Assembly: GCA_947311845.1 (NCBI GenBank)
Contig: CAMZMU010000111.1
Location: 12,318,743 to 12,382,742, forward strand
DNA: 64,000 bases
DNA from: Poa pratensis
Taxonomy: Eukaryota > Streptophyta > Magnoliopsida > Poales > Poaceae
Direction of reading: 5' to 3'
The stretch's first letter is position 1, and each line of letters opens with the position of its first letter. The notes beneath the pieces were generated by a model, which was not told where the DNA came from, did no database searches, and saw only the letters and a program-made list of their open reading frames with translations. Of the stretch, positions 47,511 through 58,226 are shown one piece after another. The translations under genes were made by a program, and so were the position numbers.

Positions 47511-48649
47511 TAACTCTAACTATTACTTTCATCATGTTGAACCAATGGACAGCAATCACAAACTGATGCCCAGGTCAGAGCAAGCCAAACACAGACCAAA
47601 GGAAAAGAAGTTGCTCAGTCCAGTTCAGGAAAGAGGAAGGGAAGCTAAGATGGTAACACAGCAGGCAATGGACAGATCAGGACATGCATCATAGTTATGT
47701 CCTTTTGTTTTTTTACTAGTTTTCGTCTTGGGCTAGCTCTACTGAACCTGGTATATGGAACAGTGAGTGTGATATTTTGTCAATTAGGACTCCATGTACT
47801 AAAAAAATTCTTGCTATCAAATGTTGTGTTATTGGACAAGCTGTTCACTTTTGCTACAGAATTACTACTCGTATTACACAACTGAACTACCGTACTCACT
47901 GATATAAGGCACAATGTATTTGCATTCATAGATGACACAGTTACATCAGTACATTGCCTGCATTTATATTTAGATATGACACTAACTACATTCTCTGCAA
48001 TTACATTCAGAGATAACACTGCACACACAACATAGTCTATTACTAGAATTCATGCCACTCCCTACTATAATCTGGACCCAATTACATCCAGAAGTCTTCC
48101 AATTCAGTTGTTGTATCATTGTTGCTTCCTTCTGCAGCCTCATTTGCATTCAGTTGTTTTGGTCGTGGCTACAGAGCATCGCAGCTTCATCATCCACCCT
48201 GCATTTCACATGAGCACAAATTAGACAGAACTTGAGGTGTGTAAAACAGACAAAAAGAGAGCGCGAGATCAAGAAATCGAGTTCGAAAATTAGCGCATGA
48301 CGTCGTAGCAGTTCATGGCGGGCTCATACAATCGGATTTGCTCGACACTGCACCGGCGAGCGGCAAGCTACAGCCTCAACTCTGTCCACTTGATGGAGGT
48401 ACGCCGGACGGGCACCTCTTCTCGGCGACCACCTCTTCTCTGCCCGTCGCCTCCGTGTGACAAGGGTGCACTGGACGAGGCTCCGCCGGGCGCATCTCCT
48501 CACTTCCCCCTAGTCGGCCGCCTCTCCTCCCTCACTTTGCCCACGCCCGCCGCCACTCTCGCAACCTATTTCATTCCCCACGCAGAGGGCATCTTACGAG
48601 ACTGGGAGATGTGGGAACGAACAGGTTTGCTCGTGTGTTTTGGGCGAAA

Positions 48650-48871
48650 TGGCCAGCCCACCATGGCATCCCACTTAACCCATCTGTCCTCCTAATCCCT
48701 GCCGCGCCACGAAAAAAAAAAAACTAATCCCAGGGCACAAACGAGACTTGGCCAGAAAACATCCAGGAAAACCGAGATCGGAAAGATCAAGGTTCAAAAA
48801 TCAGGGATTCGAACTTGAGGGTTCGTTTCAGACTTCGACTATGAAATCAAGGTTTGTTTCAGACTTTTGCC
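48650..48871 (-). repeat. MULE right terminal inverted repeat
   Basis: Inverted partner of 45904-46125; ends ...GTTTCAGACTTTTGCC at 48871 next to the right TSD. Confidence 0.8.
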
Positions 48872-48880
48872 TTTCTTTTT
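48872..48880. repeat. Target site duplication of the MULE, right copy
   Basis: TTTCTTTTT, equal to 45895-45903; it begins a longer pyrimidine tract. Confidence 0.65.
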
Positions 48881-49505
48881 TCTTTTCTTTTCTGTTTCTG
48901 TTTCTGTTTTCGTTTTTCTTTTTCTTTTCTGTTTTGTTTTCATTTATTTTTTTTGTTCTTTTAATATTTTTTGAAAATGATTCTAAATTTGAAAATAATT
49001 TTATTTTTAAAAATGGTTCCAAAATTAAAAATGGTTCTAAATTTGAAAATGTTCCAATTCTATTTTTTTAAATGGTTCCGAATTTTAAAATGGTATCACT
49101 TTTGAAAATGGTTAAGATTTTGAAAACTGATCATTTTCAAAAAAGATAATTGAAACTCAGCGCCCAGTAGATTCTGCTATTAAGTTCAATCAATTGCATT
49201 ACAAACATCTGTACAACATCTGCTCACAACAAATCATGCGTTGTTTTTAATGCTCAAGTTGTTTGCTATCAAGCGCTATACTACAATGGAACGCAGCGTG
49301 CACGGAAGAAAAAGGTCGAGACGTGCCGAAACACGTGTACGCATCTGAATTTGTCGACGCGGGAAGAAAAATTCCAAAGAAACAAAGCAGAGAACGAAAC
49401 AGAAGCAAAGCAGACACATAACGTTTTTTGGGCACGACAACCTTTCAAAATCTGAACCATTTTCAAAATCTGAACCATTTTCAAAAAATGATACCATTTT
49501 AAAAC
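48881..49505. repeat. Pyrimidine tract and AT-rich inverted repeat
   Basis: A long CT/T-rich run (48881-48970) is followed by repeated words GAAAATGGTTC. TTTTAAAATGGTATCA...GAAAATGGTTAAGATTTTGAAA at 49084-49126 is answered in inverted orientation at 49443-49504 (CAAAATCTGAACCATTTTCAAA...TGATACCATTTTAAAA). The body of about 300 bp between is unrecognised. Possibly a small inverted-repeat transposon; no TSD found. Confidence 0.45.
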
Positions 49506-50709
49506 GTTTGTAAGATATTGTTAGATTGGAGAGCTCGAAGACAAGATATTTAGGAATTCAAATAGACGTGTAATCACTTTTTCCGAGTCTTTTGACTCCC
49601 ATATATTGCTACTATGTACATAAACCTCTCTTCTATCTAATCGGGTGGCATGATCGACTGCCTTAAATTCAAAAAGACATTTAGGAATACAAATAGACAC
49701 AAACAGATATGTGTACATACATTACATTAGTGCGGCACACAATATAATACTGTTTCGAAGAGGAATGCAATCTTGCTATTTCTTATTCTTCTCTGAATTT
49801 GGGGAATTCAGTTTAGCTAATGGTTTTTTAGGGGCAGTGCTTGACAACTAAACATGTAACGTCATTTTCTTCCTAAATATAGTTTGAAATTTTGGTCTAA
49901 TTGTATTTCAGCTGGTAGATACCTGGATTGTATGAAGAAAAAATCCTTGGGAAGAAATAACCATGTTGCTAAACCCAAAGATTAAGAGCAAAGAAATTTC
50001 TAATTGTAGGTTGTTGGTTCCTCCATAAACATATTGGTTCTATGTATAAATTTGGCCTCCTCTCTGCATAGCTAGTGACATTGTTTGTCCGAAAACCCTA
50101 ATATAAATATATATCTTATAATATTTAGCAACAATTTTATGTGGAAAAATATTCTAAGGGAATATGTTATTCAAGAACATATCTCGAAAGAATGAATTAC
50201 AAGTATAAATGTTTAATATAAGTTTAGATAAACTTGGTGCAAACATCTAAGTTTAAAGAGATGACGTGTGACAAGGTGTCGAGACATTTAAAACACACAA
50301 CAAAGGAACGCCCAGATTTTTGAGAGATGAAGATTGTTGATCGCAATGGTGTTCTGCTCTGGGGAACTACCTCTTATTAAAGGTGAAGCGAAGTTGATCA
50401 GAAGTCGAAGAGGATATGATATCTCTAATTGCCATATAAAAAGAGTAGTTCCAGTAAAATAATAATTATAGACAATATATCTGAGATCCATATGTGAAAA
50501 ATTCACGAAGATAACAACTATTTTGCTTTTGAGGAGAGTCAAGTGACAGTAACTGTGAGTCGACGATGGATATTTTTAGTTCTTACTACCTTTCATGGCG
50601 AAGTGCCGTGAATTCTAAAGGACACAAGCTTGACTGTGACTACCTTTCATAGAGTAATGAAATTTATTTTTTTATTCAATGAATTCTGCTATGTCGGGTT
50701 CGATCCTTT
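49506..50709. other. Intergenic, nothing recognised
   Basis: AT-rich sequence with no long frames or repeat structure seen by eye. Confidence 0.4.
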
Positions 50710-50960
50710 CACTAGTAGAAAATAGCCTAGTGACAATTCTACGTTTGTGACGTGTGCTGAGATTGGCATGTTGTTAGTAAATCTTAGCAACGCGTACAAA
50801 TCTGACATGTTGCTACTAGTGTTGTACTAGCAACGTGTATAGTATGCCACTCGTTGCCAGTAATACTTGGCTGGCCGCGGAACCCTGTTAAATCTAGTGG
50901 CAATGTGCGGCATAAACGCACGCTGCCGGTACGGCGAGGTTCAACTTGCAGCCTTTTCTT
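50710..50960 (+). mobile_element. Possible CACTA transposon end fragment
   Basis: CACTAGTAGAAAATAGCCTAG begins like Triticeae CACTA termini (CACTA-TAGAAAA-GCCTA). It is followed by subterminal words around AGCAACGTG/GTTGCTA in both orientations. I find no opposite end, so this would be a truncated or very diverged copy. Right boundary approximate. Confidence 0.4.
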
Positions 50961-51575
50961 AAAATGTGTTTGAGAGTCCTACCAAGCAGGATAAATATAT
51001 TCCATACAATTAACGAAAGCCTTGTATTTCAAATAAATGCATTTATAAGTTGAAGTTCCTCTCAAGATTCGTTCAAGACTTTGATTGCTACATTTGTTGG
51101 TGAGTTTTTTCCACAGGAAAAAAGATAACTTGGCTAAAAGAATTCGAACGGTAGCTATAAGTGCGCTTTGCGAATGCGACAAAGTGATCATCGTTTGCTT
51201 TTGCCTTGTCCGCTTGTGATACAATGCTTCACGTAACATTTCAGTTTACCTCCACCGACTAATATCCCAAATACTTTTGGAAAATTGGTTGAGGGAGTTA
51301 GCAAGCAGAATTTAATGTATATTCTAAGGATGGTGCTTAATAGATGTGTGTAAAGAGGGGGGAAAAAACAGAACTCCATTTGAATAACGTCTCATCTTGT
51401 TTTTTTTCAGTTTGGAATTATTTTTCACCAGTTTTGTGTTTTTGCCATCGTCGATCGTCGGGCAGCCACCAGCCCACCACGACCGCAGATCGGCGAGAGA
51501 GCTCATCGCTAGAACCCGCGAGACCTTTGGCCGCACCATCTTCCGACAACGACGGAGCAGGTTGTTTGGATGTTA
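50961..51575. other. Intergenic, nothing recognised
   Basis: No gene recognised; a T run at 51399-51407 and short frames only. Confidence 0.4.
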
Positions 51576-52292
51576 TCACAGACGAATTACTAACTATATA
51601 AAAGCTGGCCGAAATCGAGGCCTCTCCGCGCTCGAGTCACTGTAGATCACTGTTCACTGCTACAGTGCTTCGATCCTGGCCGTCGCCTGCCGATCGGACG
51701 GTCCACACAGCAGAACCGTGACGCTTTTGCATAAAAACCCCCTTCCAAAACAAGATATTAACCCGTAGTCCACAAACTCGCGAGGCGACGGACCAAATTG
51801 CAAAACAACCCTCACACCTCCCCCCTCTGCTTCTCCTCCCGCGCGACGCTGGAGCCGCCGCCGCCGCCGACGCGCGCAGGCGCCACTCCGCGCCTCCCCT
51901 TACGAATCCACGCGTTCAGCAAGCTTCGTCGTCGCCTCATCTGCATCCTCGCTGACGGACGCGTCCCGGGACGCCGCACGCACGGCGGAATCGTCGCCGG
52001 CGTGAGTTTCGGCCGCCGCCACGTTTCCACGTCCCCGGCGACGCTCCGGCCACTGGATGCGGCCGCGGCGCCACCTGCGGGTAGCCCGCGACGAGCCCAG
52101 CCCGACGCGCCCAGCCGCGCCTCCCGGCTCGCTCGGACGCGGCGGCGCCGTGGTCGTCGCCGGTGCGGCGGTGGCAGGCCTGGCCACTGCTGACGTCCTC
52201 GCGACGTCAGCGTGGGGCCAGACTGTCAGATTTTTTTTTGCACAGAAAAAAATCCAGAAAATGCAAGATTTCAGACATGTGGGCCCGCCTGC

Positions 52293-52561
52293 TTTACACA
52301 AAATCCAGGAAATGAAAAAATATTACAAATTCACAAGAATTACACACCGCAAAAATATGAAAAAATGTAACAAAATGGTCAAAAAAAATGTCACCTACTT
52401 ATGCCATACGAACAACTTTTAAAATTGTAACAATTCAAAATTTTGAATGCATTTTGAATATGAACATTTTCTAAACGCAAACAAAATTCAAATATAACAA
52501 ATATGTCGACATGAGCAAAAAAAAACCTGGCTATTTATGACGTTCGACCAAATTCCAGATT
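52293..52561 (+). repeat. Direct repeat R1 in the Helitron region
   Basis: TTTACACAAAATCCAGGAAATG...CCAAATTCCAGATT, about 90 percent the same by eye as 54188-54464. A third, partial copy begins at about 52676 (CACACAAAATCCAGGAAATG). Confidence 0.85.
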
Positions 52562-53321
52562 CGAATATTTCAAAATTCCAAATGCCTTCCAAATCTGAAC
52601 AATCAATTAACGTCAAACTAAAAAAGAAAACAGGAAAAGTTGTATAAAAAAACAGACAGGTGGACCCCACTGCTTCACACAAAATCCAGGAAATGTAAAA
52701 TATTACAAATTCAAAAAAATTACACATCGCAAATACCCGTCGACAAAATATTTAAAATATATCAAAATGCTGGGAAAAGAAATGTTAACTACTTTTTTGA
52801 AAAAAAAAGGTTTGACTAATTCGAATTGGCCTATATTTGGATATTGTTATTGGAAAAAAAACATATTGGACCATTCCAACTCAAATTACAAATTTGGATA
52901 TCTCAAACTTTTATATGACTTCCAAACCTCATCATTTGGTAAACACTAACAAAATTCAAATTTTCATAAATTCATATTGTACAATTTTTAAAATCTATTC
53001 GACCATTTGAACTCACATTTGACACTTACATATTTCAGATTTTTCAAAAAAAAATACCAAATCTGATCATTTAGATGCAATATAAATGAACTTTTCCGAA
53101 TTGTGAACTCGAATCCAAAAAAAATGCATTAGCACTAACTATGTGATAAAATTAAATATTATTTAGAAAATAATAGTATATTTCGATATTTCAAATTGCT
53201 AGAATATTAGAGATGCTACAAAATATATCTACATGCTCACAACAATAAACGATACTTATTAATGCCAAAATACGAACCTATTTAAACAATTCAAAATTAT
53301 AAAAAAATACAAACTAACACA

Positions 53322-53360
53322 ATCGCGGCGTGACGCCGCACGAGCGAGGGCTACCTAAAT
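53322..53360 (+). other. Second Helitron-like hairpin
   Basis: GCGGCGTGACGCCGC forms a 6-bp stem and is followed within 16 bases by GGGCTAC, close to but not CTAG. It lies about 1 kb after R1, as the genuine 3' hairpin lies about 1.4 kb after R2, and may be a decayed older 3' end. Confidence 0.4.
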
Positions 53361-54187
53361 GCGCATGTTGGACGCCACTATCAATTATGACTATTCCATT
53401 ATTTTGGTTTAACAAAATGATGTATTCCACAAGCGAAAATTATTAGTAAAGGATGTTTACATAATCTGCAAATGAAATCTCTATTTAACAAAAGATGACC
53501 ACTATTAGTATTATTATCATCAACATTGGATTAACTTTATGTTATAGTTTTAGCCATTCAAAACTATACACTAAAACTAAGAATTTTATCACAAAAAGAA
53601 GTTACTTTACTTATTTCTTTTGAATGTGATACTTAAATGTTAAATGAACTTAAGAGTATTTGCTCTTAGTATTTGGTGATATTTCATCATTCAAATAACA
53701 ATGGAACGCACTTAAGTCTTGATGATATAACAATCAAGATAATCAAATATATTTATCAAGTTCTTAAGACCTCAAGTAATCATCAATCTCAACGCACTGA
53801 CAATTCACACAACCATAACACCACGTAAAGGTGATAAAACAACAAAACCAAGTTAATACGATGTCAACGTAGTATCGCTTAAAACGAAGATTACCTGGCT
53901 AAGCTTGAGTATTTCCACTTCATTTCGTTTTTAACGAATTGGGTATATGCAAAGTCATTATCATGAATGAGAGATCAGGGAGATCATTTGAGGCAGCACA
54001 CCTGGCATGGAAGACCTCAAATGGTTTATGGTTTACTTCCATGTAGTAAATATTAGCCTTACATGTTTTCCGGTGCTGAGACTGCTCATACAATGATAAA
54101 TGTAACAGCAGTCGTGATACCAAACCACTATCAATCTATGTCATCCATTGAATAAAAGATATTTATAAGTGTGAAATTACGATGTAC

Positions 54188-54464
54188 TTTACACAAAATC
54201 CAGGAAATGAAAAAATATTACAAATTCACAAGAATTACACACCGCAAAAATATGGAAAATATAACAAAATGGTCACAAAAAAATAAATGTCACCTACTTA
54301 TGCCATACAAACAACTTTTAAAATTGTAATAATTCAAAAGTTTTAATGCATTTTGAATATGAACATTTGATAAACGCAAACAAAATTCAAATATAACAAA
54401 TATGTCAACATGAGCAGAAAAAAAAAACCCTGGCTATTTATGATGTTCGACCAAATTCCAGATT
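54188..54464 (+). repeat. Direct repeat R2 in the Helitron region
   Basis: Second copy of R1 (52293-52561). It precedes the 3' part that ends at the 55559 hairpin. Confidence 0.85.
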
Positions 54465-55616
54465 ATGAGGCTCTCTTTTAGATCTTATAACAAAGTGTGT
54501 GTTCTAATTTTTATTGGTTTGTATCCAAAACTAGAAGCTGAACACTTATAAAATTTCTTTTAGGGAAGCATCACGATCAAGGCAACCATAGCACATGTCT
54601 ATGGCGTTGATTTACAAGTAAATCTATAGGTCTTTAACGATGTGTAAATTTAGTTCTACTACTTGGGATTTGTTGTTCTTCTCTAGCTTTAACTGTAGAT
54701 AATACAATACCTGCTTTTTTGAAATCTAGAATTAGTAGTTTCTTCTCTATTGCAATGTCCCTGAAAGAGAGAATTTAATTTCTGTTGTTATACTGATATT
54801 CCATAAAAGGGAGGATGAGGATTTAGTTTGTGGTTTTTTATTTGTTCATGTAAACACATTTCTGGCTTACTTTCCAATGGTACAATGATACACATGTTGA
54901 ATTGTCAGCACATTTACCCTCCTGCCTCCACTATGGTGCATTTGCTTCTCTAAGTGACACGACATAACGACAAGTAATATCTTGCTTCTACAAGATTCGG
55001 AAACTCATACATGAAAAAAATAGAGATAAGCTGGAAAATAGTATCTATATACTTATTTTGGGTACTGTTTTATCTCATATGTTTTATTTGCTGGCTGCCA
55101 TCCTTTCCCACGGTCGTCCTCTGTAACACATGAGTGCTAAAAACAAATGTGGTGCAGCCCTTCCATTTAGCTTCTAGAACTTCAAAATGAAAAGCAAACC
55201 ATCATCGTCAAGGCCATCCATCATCACCATCACTAACACATGGAATATCAAACCAAATGGAGGTGTCATATTCAATACTTGGTAGTGTCTACAAGCTAGC
55301 TACAAATCATAGTGGCTTAAAACTTCAGTAGTTCAATGTGGAGGTGAAAGCTATTGGTTTTCTTCTTTGTTTAAACCATCATTGTAATTTAGCTAATGAC
55401 GATATTAACAAAAACTTTTTATTTTCTTACTATAAGGCACAATACCTGCAAAAATAAATGCATTATACAAACAACGCCACCATTTCTATTTACAAAATAT
55501 GTTATGTAACCAAAATAAAATAAAAAAAACAGGTTATATTTACAAAATATCCACCAAGGGCGTGGCGATGCCGCCGCGCCGAAATTCAACTAGTAAACAT
55601 GATGGCTGGCTGAACC

Positions 55617-55630
55617 ATGGTGTGTAGTGC
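55617..55630. repeat. Target site duplication of LINE-A, left copy
   Basis: ATGGTGTGTAGTGC, identical to 63196-63209, which directly follows the A tail. Confidence 0.88.
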
Positions 55631-55702
55631 TATTCTGAACTCTAATAGTACTAGGCTGCTACCTGAACCATGGTCTGAATTTGTCTCTTGTTCCTTTAGC
55701 CT

Positions 55703-56838
55703 ATGGATGGCATGCTATCAGAATTTATGGGGATCCTGCTTCTTTATGTTCCCTGTCAAGTGCATCAAGATGTTTTTATGAATCGTTCATGGAATGTCTT
55801 TGATTGGAATATTCGTGGGATAAACGACATGGAAAAATGGTTGGCTATTGCAAACAAAGTTGATGAATCGGGCTGTGCAATCATTTGCCAACAGGAAACT
55901 AAGAGAGAAAATTTCTACGGTAATTACATCAAGAAGTTTTGCCCGAGGAGATTTAATAAATTTGATTATGTACCGTCCATGGGTGCATCTGGTGGTCTAC
56001 TAGTTGTATGGAATGAGTCCATTTTTAAAGGAGAAACTTTATTCAAAAACTCATTCTCAGTCTCGATCAAGTTTACCTCTGTTCACAACAACGACACTTG
56101 GATACTCACCAATATCTATGGCCCATGTCAAGCTGAAGCTAGAGCGGAGTTTATTGATTGGTTCCAAAATATTGTGATACCGGATGATCAAAATTGGCTC
56201 ATAGTTGGAGATTTCAACTACATAAGATATCCTAATAACAGAAACAGAGAAGGGGGAAATGTTAATGATATGCTTGCCTTCAATGAAGCTATCAGCTCAC
56301 TTGCCCTTGTTGAAATCCCTATGAAGGGTAGAGAATATACATGGAGCACCATGCAGAATGCACCTCTGTTAGAAAAGTTGGACTGGGTTTTTTCATCAGA
56401 ATCTTGGACATCCTCTTATCCAAACACTATGGTCATCCCACTCTCCAAACCGATCTCTGATCATACACCTTTCAAAATTCAAATTGGAACCTCCATTCCC
56501 AAATCCTCCATTTTCAGATTCTAGAACTTCTGGTTAAGCCATCGTGATTTCAAAGAGAAAGTCAAAAATATTTGGGAACATGATATTCCAGAGACCGACA
56601 GTGCAAAGAGAATTACTGCAAAATTCAAAAGACTGAGGAAAGGTATCAAGATTTGGGCCAAATATAAATCCCAGTTGGCTAATACAATTAAGCATACCAG
56701 TGCGGTTATTGATTTCTTCGATTCACTAGAAGAATACAGAGATTTGACGTTGTGGAAAATGAACGGCAGAGATATTATTAACAAACAACATCTTGCACTC
56801 TTGGCTAATGAGAGCACCTACTGGAAACAAAGGGCTAC
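55703..56838 (+). pseudogene. LINE-A ORF2 endonuclease part
   Basis: The frame from 55703 encodes an L1-type apurinic endonuclease: WNIRGINDMEKW at the start, IICQQETK (catalytic Glu), NIYGP, LIVGDFN and the terminal SDHTPFKIQ. A TAG at 56522-56524 interrupts it, after which the same frame continues (NFWLSHRDFKEKVKNIWEHD) until the CACTA element starts at 56839. In L1 elements this domain nicks the target DNA to prime reverse transcription. The stop and the insertion make it inactive. Confidence 0.88.
56836..56838. repeat. Target site duplication of the CACTA element, left copy
   Basis: TAC, repeated at 58224-58226. Three bases is the CACTA rule. Confidence 0.8.
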
Positions 56839-58223
56839 CACTACCAGGAAACTGCCTTTCTAAAGAATGGCATTTTGTGGCGCACCAAATTGCCATGCGC
56901 CACAGAAAAAATTTCTGTGGCGCATTGTTTTGCATTTCTGTGGCGCACTCTGTGGCGCACGTACAACATGCGCTACAGAATTTTGGAATTCTGTGGCACA
57001 TGTTGTATATGCGCCACAGAACCTTTCTGTGGCGCATGGGGTGGGATGCGCCACAGAAAGGACACATTCTGTGGCGCATGAGGCCATGCGCCACAGAAAT
57101 CAGCAATTCTATGGCGCACTAGGCCCCACGCGCCACATTTTTTTTTTTGAAATCAGATCCCACCCCCCGTGGGTCGCCTTTTTAGTTTTGCAAAAACTCA
57201 AATAAAATGTTAAAACCTTCAAAAAAATAAAATTCTTTGAGATTTAGTTAGGTTTTAGTGTCTAGTTTGTATAGAAATTTTAAAATATGAATTTTGACCT
57301 TTTTTGCAAAAACCAGGAAAAAAAATGTAAAACGGCCATAACTTTTGCATACGACGTCAAAAAATGCGTTTAATATATCAAAAAAACTATAGAAAAATTC
57401 GAGCTTGATTTCACCCGGGTTTACCCGGTGAACTTTTCTTAGATCCTCGAAATTCCAAAAGGAAAAAAAAGTTATTTCAAAAAGAAGATTTTTTTCTACA
57501 AAATTAAAAAAATTAAAAAATTCAATTTTTTGGGTTTGTTGAATTTTTCGATTTTTTGAAGTTTTCTGGATTTTTTGAATTTTTTGGGATTTTTTGAATT
57601 GTTTTGGGATTTTTTTAGATTTTTGAACTTCCTTTTGAAACCTTTGAAGTTTTTGATTTTTTGAATTTTTTTAACACATATATACACATACCACACATAA
57701 ACTACACACACATATATACACATACACAAGGGTTAAGAGGGTTGATATGATACTATTATCAATAAGAACTTGATTAGTATAAGGGTAGCTGAATTGAATA
57801 GAACTTAGAAGTTAAGCGTGCTTGGGTTAGAGGAATCTGAGTATGGGTGACCTACTGGGAAGTCATCATTTGATATATGCTTGGAGTGTTAAAAAGGTTG
57901 AAAAAATTCAAATATTTAGGGTTTTCCAAAAAAAATCATTTTCTGATTTTTTTTGAATTTTTTGAGAATCCAGATTTAGATCTGGCCGCCCTTTTTTAAA
58001 ATTCAAAAAAAAAATCTGTGGCGCACCCCCTGCGGATGCGCCACTAAAACAGTTTCTGTGGCGCATGGACCTGGGTGCGCCACAGAATGTTGGGATTTCT
58101 GTGGCGCACCAGGGGGTGCGCCACAGATTTCACATTTTTGTGGCGACAATTCTGTGGCGCACACACCATGCGCCATAGAATGGCAAAGTGGGTGCGCCAC
58201 AGAAGGCCTATTCCCTGGTAGTG
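56839..58223. mobile_element. Non-autonomous CACTA transposon
   Basis: Left end CACTACCAGGAAAC and right end (reverse complement) CACTACCAGGGAATAGGCC, TSD TAC, total 1385 bp, inserted in LINE-A ORF2. Subterminal regions 56876-57140 and 58016-58200 consist of repeated TGTGGCGCA / TGCGCCACAGAA words in both orientations, as expected for transposase-binding subterminal repeats. The middle is T-rich and carries a 5S-rRNA-like segment. No transposase. Confidence 0.92.
57739..57870 (+). ncRNA. 5S-rRNA-like segment inside the CACTA element
   Basis: GAACTTAGAAGTTAAGCGTGCTTGGG at 57801-57826 and ATGGGTGACCTACTGGGAAGTC at 57843-57864 match the plant 5S rRNA internal control region (GAACTCCGAAGTTAAGCGTGCTTGGG and ATGGGTGACCTCCTGGGAAGTC). 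The 16-base spacing between them is exactly that of 5S rRNA. Box A and box C are nearly intact; the intermediate element and the 5' half are changed and lengthened (GATATGATAC at 57743 resembles GCGATCATAC). It is not a functional 5S gene, but the pol III control elements are largely kept. Origin as capture of a 5S copy or of a 5S-bearing retroelement is open. Confidence 0.75.
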
Positions 58224-58226
58224 TAC
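58224..58226. repeat. Target site duplication of the CACTA element, right copy
   Basis: TAC, as at 56836-56838; LINE-A sequence resumes here. Confidence 0.8.

Larger units (their letters stand above)
45904..48871 (+). mobile_element. Mutator-like element (MULE) with long inverted repeats, transposase core deleted
   Basis: The left end GGCAAAAGTCTGAAACAAACC is matched in inverted orientation by the right end. Similarity continues inward for over 200 bp (for example GATGGGTTAAGTGGGAT on the left strand and its complement on the right). A 9-bp TTTCTTTTT flanks both ends. The 2968-bp element encodes a protein similar to the N-terminal PB1-like region of plant MULE proteins, but no MULE transposase or SWIM zinc finger, so it depends on another element to move. 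Confidence 0.82.
51576..55593 (+). mobile_element. Candidate Helitron, 3' end clear, 5' end uncertain
   Basis: The right end has the two Helitron hallmarks: an 8-bp hairpin (GGCGTGGC/GCCGCGCC, loop of six, 55559-55580) and CTAG at 55590-55593, followed by T. The proposed 5' end is A|TCACAG...ACTATATAAAAGC at about 51576, chosen only because a TC after A precedes a typical ACTATATAAAAG word; the true start may differ. The GC-rich block 51800-52230 has long frames on both strands but no recognisable domain. There is no Rep/helicase ORF, so the element would be non-autonomous. Confidence 0.45.

Noticed and set aside
48315..48695. 126-codon + frame in the right part of the MULE
   Set aside because: Spans the inner edge of the right inverted repeat and has no domain-like features; likely chance in GC-rich sequence.
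51798..52301. GC-rich frames (131 codons plus, 133 minus) in the Helitron region, as a captured gene
   Set aside because: Both strands are open, the translation is Arg/Ala/Pro-rich without motifs, and no exon structure could be found.
56726..57205. Several overlapping Cys/His-rich frames near the left end of the CACTA element
   Set aside because: They translate the TGTGGCGCA subterminal repeats in all frames (AHxxCATE, CGAPQ); not proteins.
57739..57870. Functional 5S rRNA gene
   Set aside because: The intermediate element and 5' half are altered and lengthened, so it cannot give a normal 5S rRNA; kept only as a 5S-derived segment.
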